Shown one piece after another: positions 7,301 through 10,333 of a DNA stretch of 10,333 nucleotides. The notes under the pieces were generated by a model. It had not been told where the DNA came from. It made no database searches and saw only the letters and a list, made by a program, of their open reading frames with translations. Source of the stretch: an uncultured Oscillospiraceae bacterium (GTDB taxonomy: Bacteria; Bacillota; Clostridia; Oscillospirales; Oscillospiraceae); assembly GCA_947627085.1 (NCBI GenBank), contig CANQUO010000062.1, positions 1 to 10,333 of the forward strand, in the 5' to 3' direction. Positions within the stretch are counted from its first letter, which is position 1, and each line of letters opens with the position of its first letter. Made by a program: the position numbers and the translations under genes.

Positions 7301-9631
7301 TCAATATTCGCCAAGGTTCGTGCTGTCCACCAGCGTCACGCTTATGACGGCGCCGTAGGGTACCTCAGTGCCCGGCTCCACCGCCTGAGACGCGATCTTC
7401 ACACCGGATATCGTCGGCGACGCGCCGGAGGTATCGAGGAACAGCCCCATGTTCTGAAGCTTGTTCCTGGCCTGCTTAATTGTCATACCCGTAAGGTCCG
7501 GCACCTCGGCCGTCTTATCCTCGGGCACCTCGCCCCGGTAGAGTATCAGCTGGCTCCCCGCCGCCACCTGGGCGCCCTGGGTGGGCATCTGGGCGGTGAC
7601 CGTGTCGCCCTCGCCTATCTCCCGTACCGTAAGGCCCAGCTCGTTTATCTCCTCTCTTGCCGAGACTATGTCCTTGCCCGTGAATTTCGGCACCGTCACG
7701 TCCAGAAGCGCCTCCTCCTCGGGGGTGTAATGGGGCTGTACGCCCAGATACGGCAGTACCTCGCCCATTATCTTCCCCACGTAGGGGGCCGCCATCTGGC
7801 CGCCGCCTATGTATATGCCGCTCTCACTGCTGGGGTTGTCGAGCACTAAAAGCACCGCGATCTCCGGGTCCTCCGTGGGCGCCACGCCGCAGAAGGACAC
7901 CATGTACTCCTTGACGCCCGTTGCCACGTAAACCGGCGTCTTTGTGGTGGTTCCCGTCTTTCCGCCCACGTTGTAGCCGGGGACGTAGGCGTTGGAGCCC
8001 GTGCCGCCCTCGTCGGCCACCACCGAACGGAGGATATCCGCCACCAGGGCGCTCGTCTCCTCGCTTATGACCTGGCGGACCACCTTGGGCTCCCGGGAGT
8101 ATATGACCTCCCCGTCCTCGTTCTCTATCTCCTTTACGATGTAGGGCTCCATGAGGTACCCGCCGTTCACCGCGGCGGACACCGCCGTTATCATCTGTAT
8201 GGGCGTGACATTGAATGTCTGTCCGAAGGACGCGGCGGCAAGGGATGACTTGTCAAGGGGATTCAAAAACTGCTCATCCGTCCACCACTGCCCTTCCGTC
8301 TCGCCGGAGAGGTCCACGCCCGTCTTGTCCCGAAGCCCGAAGGCCTTGACATAGTTATTGTAGGTCTCCGCCCCGATCTTAAGGCCGATGTTCACGAACG
8401 CCACGTTGCACGAGTGCATGGCGGCCTCCCGGAGGGTCTGGTCCCCGTGGCCGATGCGCTTCCAGCAGTTAAGGTCCGTGTCGCGCCCGGGTATGGTCCC
8501 GGCGGGTATCCTGGCGTTACAGCGGAAATTGTCGTTTTCGTGTACGACGCCCTCCTCAAGCCCTATGGCCATGGTGATTATCTTGAAAACCGACCCCGGC
8601 TCGTAGGTATCGGAGAGGGCCATGTCGCGCCACATGGCGTACTGGGCGTCCTGTATGGCCTTCTTCCTCTCCTCCTCGTCCTCGATGAGGGCGATCTCCG
8701 CAAGCTTCTCCTCCGAAAGGGTGAAGGGGTCGTTCAGATCGTAGGCGTTGGCGTTTGCCAGGGCCAGTATCTCCCCGGTCTTAACGTCCATAACGATGAC
8801 GCACCCGCCGTTTTGTATATAGTTTGCCTTCATCGCCTGCTGAAGATACTTCTCCGCTATGGACTGTATGGTGGCGTCCAGCGTCAGCGTCACGTCGTTG
8901 CCGTCGATGGCGTCGTTGTAATTTTGATAATTTTCAAAGAGCATCTGTGTGCCGTTCCGGGCCACCAGCCGCACCACCGAGCCGTTTGTGCCCTCCAGCT
9001 TGGAGTCATAGAGGGCCTCTATCCCCTCAAGCCCGTAGTTTTCCGTGCCCACAAAGCCAATGACGTGGCACGCCAAGGACCCCATGGGGTAATAGCGCTT
9101 CGAATCCTCCTCGATGTGCACCCCGGCGAGGCTGTTCTCCTTGATAAACTCCCTTACCTCGTCCGTCTTGTCCGCTTCGAGCTTCCTGGCCACGGTCTTG
9201 TACCAGCTCTTGGTGTCCTTCATCATCTCCAGCATGGTATCCCGGCTCACGCCCTGGTCGCCCAGTATCCGCTCCAGGCCCGAGGCTATGAGCTCCGGGT
9301 CGTCGCCGTAGTGCTTTTCGTCCTCCTTGTACTCCTTGGTGGAGTAAAGCTGTATCTCATACGGGGATATGAACACGTTATACGCCGTGGCGCTCTGGGC
9401 CAGGGCGTTTTTGTTCGTGTCGTATATGGTCCCCCGGGAGGCCGCCACGGAGACGGTCCTGGTCTGCTGGTTGACCGCCTGCTCCTCATAGAAGTCGTGG
9501 TCCACGATCATCAGCTTGTATAGCCTGCCAACGAGAACGGAAAAAGCAACTACGCCGCACACTAAAGCCAGGACAAGTGTGCGGCCAAGTATCATTTTAT
9601 TCGGTCTCTGGGTACCCTTGGAACGTGCCAT
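7301..9631 (-). CDS. Class B penicillin-binding protein with two PASTA domains (SpoVD/PBP2B type)
   Basis: A membrane-anchored D,D-transpeptidase that cross-links septal (or spore) peptidoglycan made by its SEDS partner, probably the FtsW encoded downstream. The 776-residue protein has a basic cytoplasmic tail, one membrane helix (about 16-40), a dimerisation/pedestal region beginning QTRTVSVAASRGTIYD (56-71), and a transpeptidase domain (about 245-625). That domain has SVFK with nucleophile Ser347 and Lys350, SCN (407-409) and KTGT (558-561). Two PASTA domains follow, about 644-700 and 706-768, separated by EVPEDKTAEVPDL. A charged insertion of roughly 30 residues (about 303-335) precedes the SxxK box. 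The start has AGGAG at 6 nt, and the gene lies 55 nt after ftsL. B. subtilis PBP2B has two PASTA domains and SpoVD one; here a single gene stands where B. subtilis has both, so I leave the symbol blank. Confidence 0.95.
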   Translation of the reverse strand: MARSKGTQRPNKMILGRTLVLALVCGVVAFSVLVGRLYKLMIVDHDFYEEQAVNQQTRTVSVAASRGTIYDTNKNALAQSATAYNVFISPYEIQLYSTKEYKEDEKHYGDDPELIASGLERILGDQGVSRDTMLEMMKDTKSWYKTVARKLEADKTDEVREFIKENSLAGVHIEEDSKRYYPMGSLACHVIGFVGTENYGLEGIEALYDSKLEGTNGSVVRLVARNGTQMLFENYQNYNDAIDGNDVTLTLDATIQSIAEKYLQQAMKANYIQNGGCVIVMDVKTGEILALANANAYDLNDPFTLSEEKLAEIALIEDEEERKKAIQDAQYAMWRDMALSDTYEPGSVFKIITMAIGLEEGVVHENDNFRCNARIPAGTIPGRDTDLNCWKRIGHGDQTLREAAMHSCNVAFVNIGLKIGAETYNNYVKAFGLRDKTGVDLSGETEGQWWTDEQFLNPLDKSSLAAASFGQTFNVTPIQMITAVSAAVNGGYLMEPYIVKEIENEDGEVIYSREPKVVRQVISEETSALVADILRSVVADEGGTGSNAYVPGYNVGGKTGTTTKTPVYVATGVKEYMVSFCGVAPTEDPEIAVLLVLDNPSSESGIYIGGGQMAAPYVGKIMGEVLPYLGVQPHYTPEEEALLDVTVPKFTGKDIVSAREEINELGLTVREIGEGDTVTAQMPTQGAQVAAGSQLILYRGEVPEDKTAEVPDLTGMTIKQARNKLQNMGLFLDTSGASPTISGVKIASQAVEPGTEVPYGAVISVTLVDSTNLGEY

Positions 9632-9637
9632 GTCAAA

Positions 9638-9642
9638 CTCCT
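9638..9642 (-). promoter_or_regulatory. Ribosome binding site of the PASTA-PBP gene
   Basis: AGGAG on the minus strand lies 6 nt upstream of the ATG at 9629-9631, in the 55-nt gap after ftsL. It supports the chosen start; no promoter-like pair of boxes was seen in this gap in the direction of the genes. Confidence 0.8.
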
Positions 9643-9686
9643 AAATCGCGCCATGATGTAAACTGCCTGCTATAATTTATTACCCG

Positions 9687-10244
9687 TCAGCTGAAATATT
9701 CCGGTATCGACTCTATGAATTTCGTAAACCTGGCGGCCAGGGTCGCCGTCTCGTCCTCGCTCAAAATCTGGGCCCTGTCGGAGAGTATCATATTGGAGCG
9801 GTCATAGTCCGATGTCTCCCCCTTCACCATGCCCAGGATGTTGACGGCGTAGGTCTCTATCTCCGACATGTTGAAAAGCATGTTGTGCTTTATCTCCAGC
9901 GCCTCGCGCTTTTGCTCAAGCTCCGCGATATCCGTCTCCACGGCCTTTATCTCCCCGGACACCCCGGCGAGCCTGACATGGCCCAGAAGCACCACCACGA
10001 ATATCGCCGCCACCGCGACGGCGCCAAGTACGGCCAGCAACGGAAGCCCGAAGGTCTGGGCCTTCGCCGCCTCCCTCGCCTCGGCCCGCTCCCTTGCGCG
10101 GGCTCTCGCGCGCTCCAGGGCAAGCTCGTCATATGACCGCTCCTCCCGTGGGAGCTCATACTCCTCAGGCACCCGGTCAAGGTCGTATGCCACATTGCCG
10201 TACACGGCCCCGGAGGCGTATCTCATTCCTGCTGTTGCTGCCAT
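9687..10244 (-). CDS. ftsL: FtsL-like divisome protein (FtsL/DivIC family)
   Basis: A bitopic membrane protein expected to form the FtsL-DivIC-DivIB complex that activates FtsW and its PBP. The 185-residue protein has a long hydrophilic N-terminal cytoplasmic part (1-65) rich in Arg, Ala and Glu at 44-60, one membrane segment (about 66-89, FGLPLLAVLGAVAVAAIFVV), and an extracytoplasmic coiled coil (about 93-125, EIKAVETDIAELEQKREALE). Then comes IETYAVNILGMVKGE (129-143), the short motif that ends FtsL/DivIC domains. A further tail of about 40 residues follows. The ATG at 10242-10244 has AAAGGA at 8 nt. The position just before the class B PBP is that of ftsL in Firmicutes, which is the main reason for the name; DivIC is the alternative. 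It is longer than B. subtilis FtsL (117 residues) owing to both the N-terminal and C-terminal extensions. Confidence 0.82.
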   Translation of the reverse strand: MAATAGMRYASGAVYGNVAYDLDRVPEEYELPREERSYDELALERARARARERAEAREAAKAQTFGLPLLAVLGAVAVAAIFVVVLLGHVRLAGVSGEIKAVETDIAELEQKREALEIKHNMLFNMSEIETYAVNILGMVKGETSDYDRSNMILSDRAQILSEDETATLAARFTKFIESIPEYFS

Positions 10245-10333
10245 GTCGTTAGTCCTTTCGGGTCATTAAATCGGCAAACAAATAATGCCGGTCTGATAAA
10301 AGATTTGAAGGCTTTTTTCAGTAATAATCAGAG
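10245..10333 (-). other. AT-rich leader upstream of ftsL, no recognisable gene
   Basis: These 89 nt are clearly more AT-rich than the genes. They contain the ftsL ribosome binding site (AAAGGA) and a possible weak hairpin on the minus strand (CGGCA, 9-nt loop, TGCCG at 10272-10290). No good sigma-A promoter pair and no terminator were found. One frame is open from the window edge to a TAA at 10266-10268 (22 codons), but its translation does not resemble the end of RsmH, the gene usually found here, so I do not call it. An upstream promoter or the rsmH gene may lie outside the window. Confidence 0.5.

Noticed and set aside
8414..9523. Long plus-strand open frame of 369 codons opposite the PBP gene
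   Set aside because: It is antisense to a clearly conserved gene and its translation has no recognisable domain. Long antisense frames are expected in GC-rich coding DNA.
9671..9676. TATAAT hexamer on the plus strand in the ftsL-PBP gap
   Set aside because: It points against all genes of the window, has no matching -35 box at a proper distance that I could see, and would only drive antisense RNA over ftsL.
10266..10331. Possible C-terminus of an upstream gene such as rsmH
   Set aside because: The 21 residues before the stop do not resemble the conserved RsmH end, and the region is AT-rich like a leader.
1..10333. An undescribed defence, mobile or metabolic system
   Set aside because: Nearly all bases are accounted for by known division and cell-wall genes; no cargo genes, terminal repeats, integrases or odd-composition islands were seen.

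Overview
The window holds a nearly complete stretch of a bacterial dcw (division and cell wall) cluster, with every gene on the minus strand. Transcription runs from the high-coordinate end to the low-coordinate end. In that order the genes are ftsL-like, a class B penicillin-binding protein with PASTA domains (SpoVD/PBP2B type), murE, mraY, ftsW/spoVE, murG, murA, divIB (ftsQ) and the first 53 codons of ftsZ, which runs off the window at position 1.

The organism is most likely a GC-rich Firmicute of class Clostridia, perhaps an Oscillospiraceae-like lineage. The reasons are the gene order, the DivIB-type FtsQ, the two C-terminal PASTA domains on the PBP, Clostridia-like motif variants in MurG (GGTAGH, WGSLGA), strong AGGAGG-type ribosome binding sites, and a MurE with the meso-diaminopimelate DNPR motif. 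The family placement is inference from protein style and not from a search.

Layout from high to low coordinates: 10245-10333 is an AT-rich leader without a recognisable gene. ftsL (9687-10244) and the PBP (7301-9631) build the septal synthase scaffold and transpeptidase. murE (5826-7277) makes UDP-MurNAc-tripeptide in the cytoplasm. mraY (4820-5815) and murG (2452-3576) make lipid I and lipid II at the membrane. ftsW (3573-4784) polymerises lipid II together with the PBP. murA (1127-2392) supplies the committed first step of precursor synthesis. divIB (382-1125) belongs to the FtsL-DivIC-DivIB complex that controls FtsW-PBP. Most junctions are tight (4-nt overlap to 59 nt), consistent with one operon. 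The 222-nt gap before ftsZ is the largest and carries a good sigma-A type promoter, so ftsZ can probably be transcribed on its own.

Compared with the Bacillus subtilis cluster, murD, murF, murB/murC and ftsA are not found between the genes seen here, and murA sits between murG and divIB. I saw no mobile element, CRISPR array, tRNA, rRNA or phage gene. I found no evidence of a previously undescribed system: this is an ordinary housekeeping region with a few regulatory and architectural details worth a second look.
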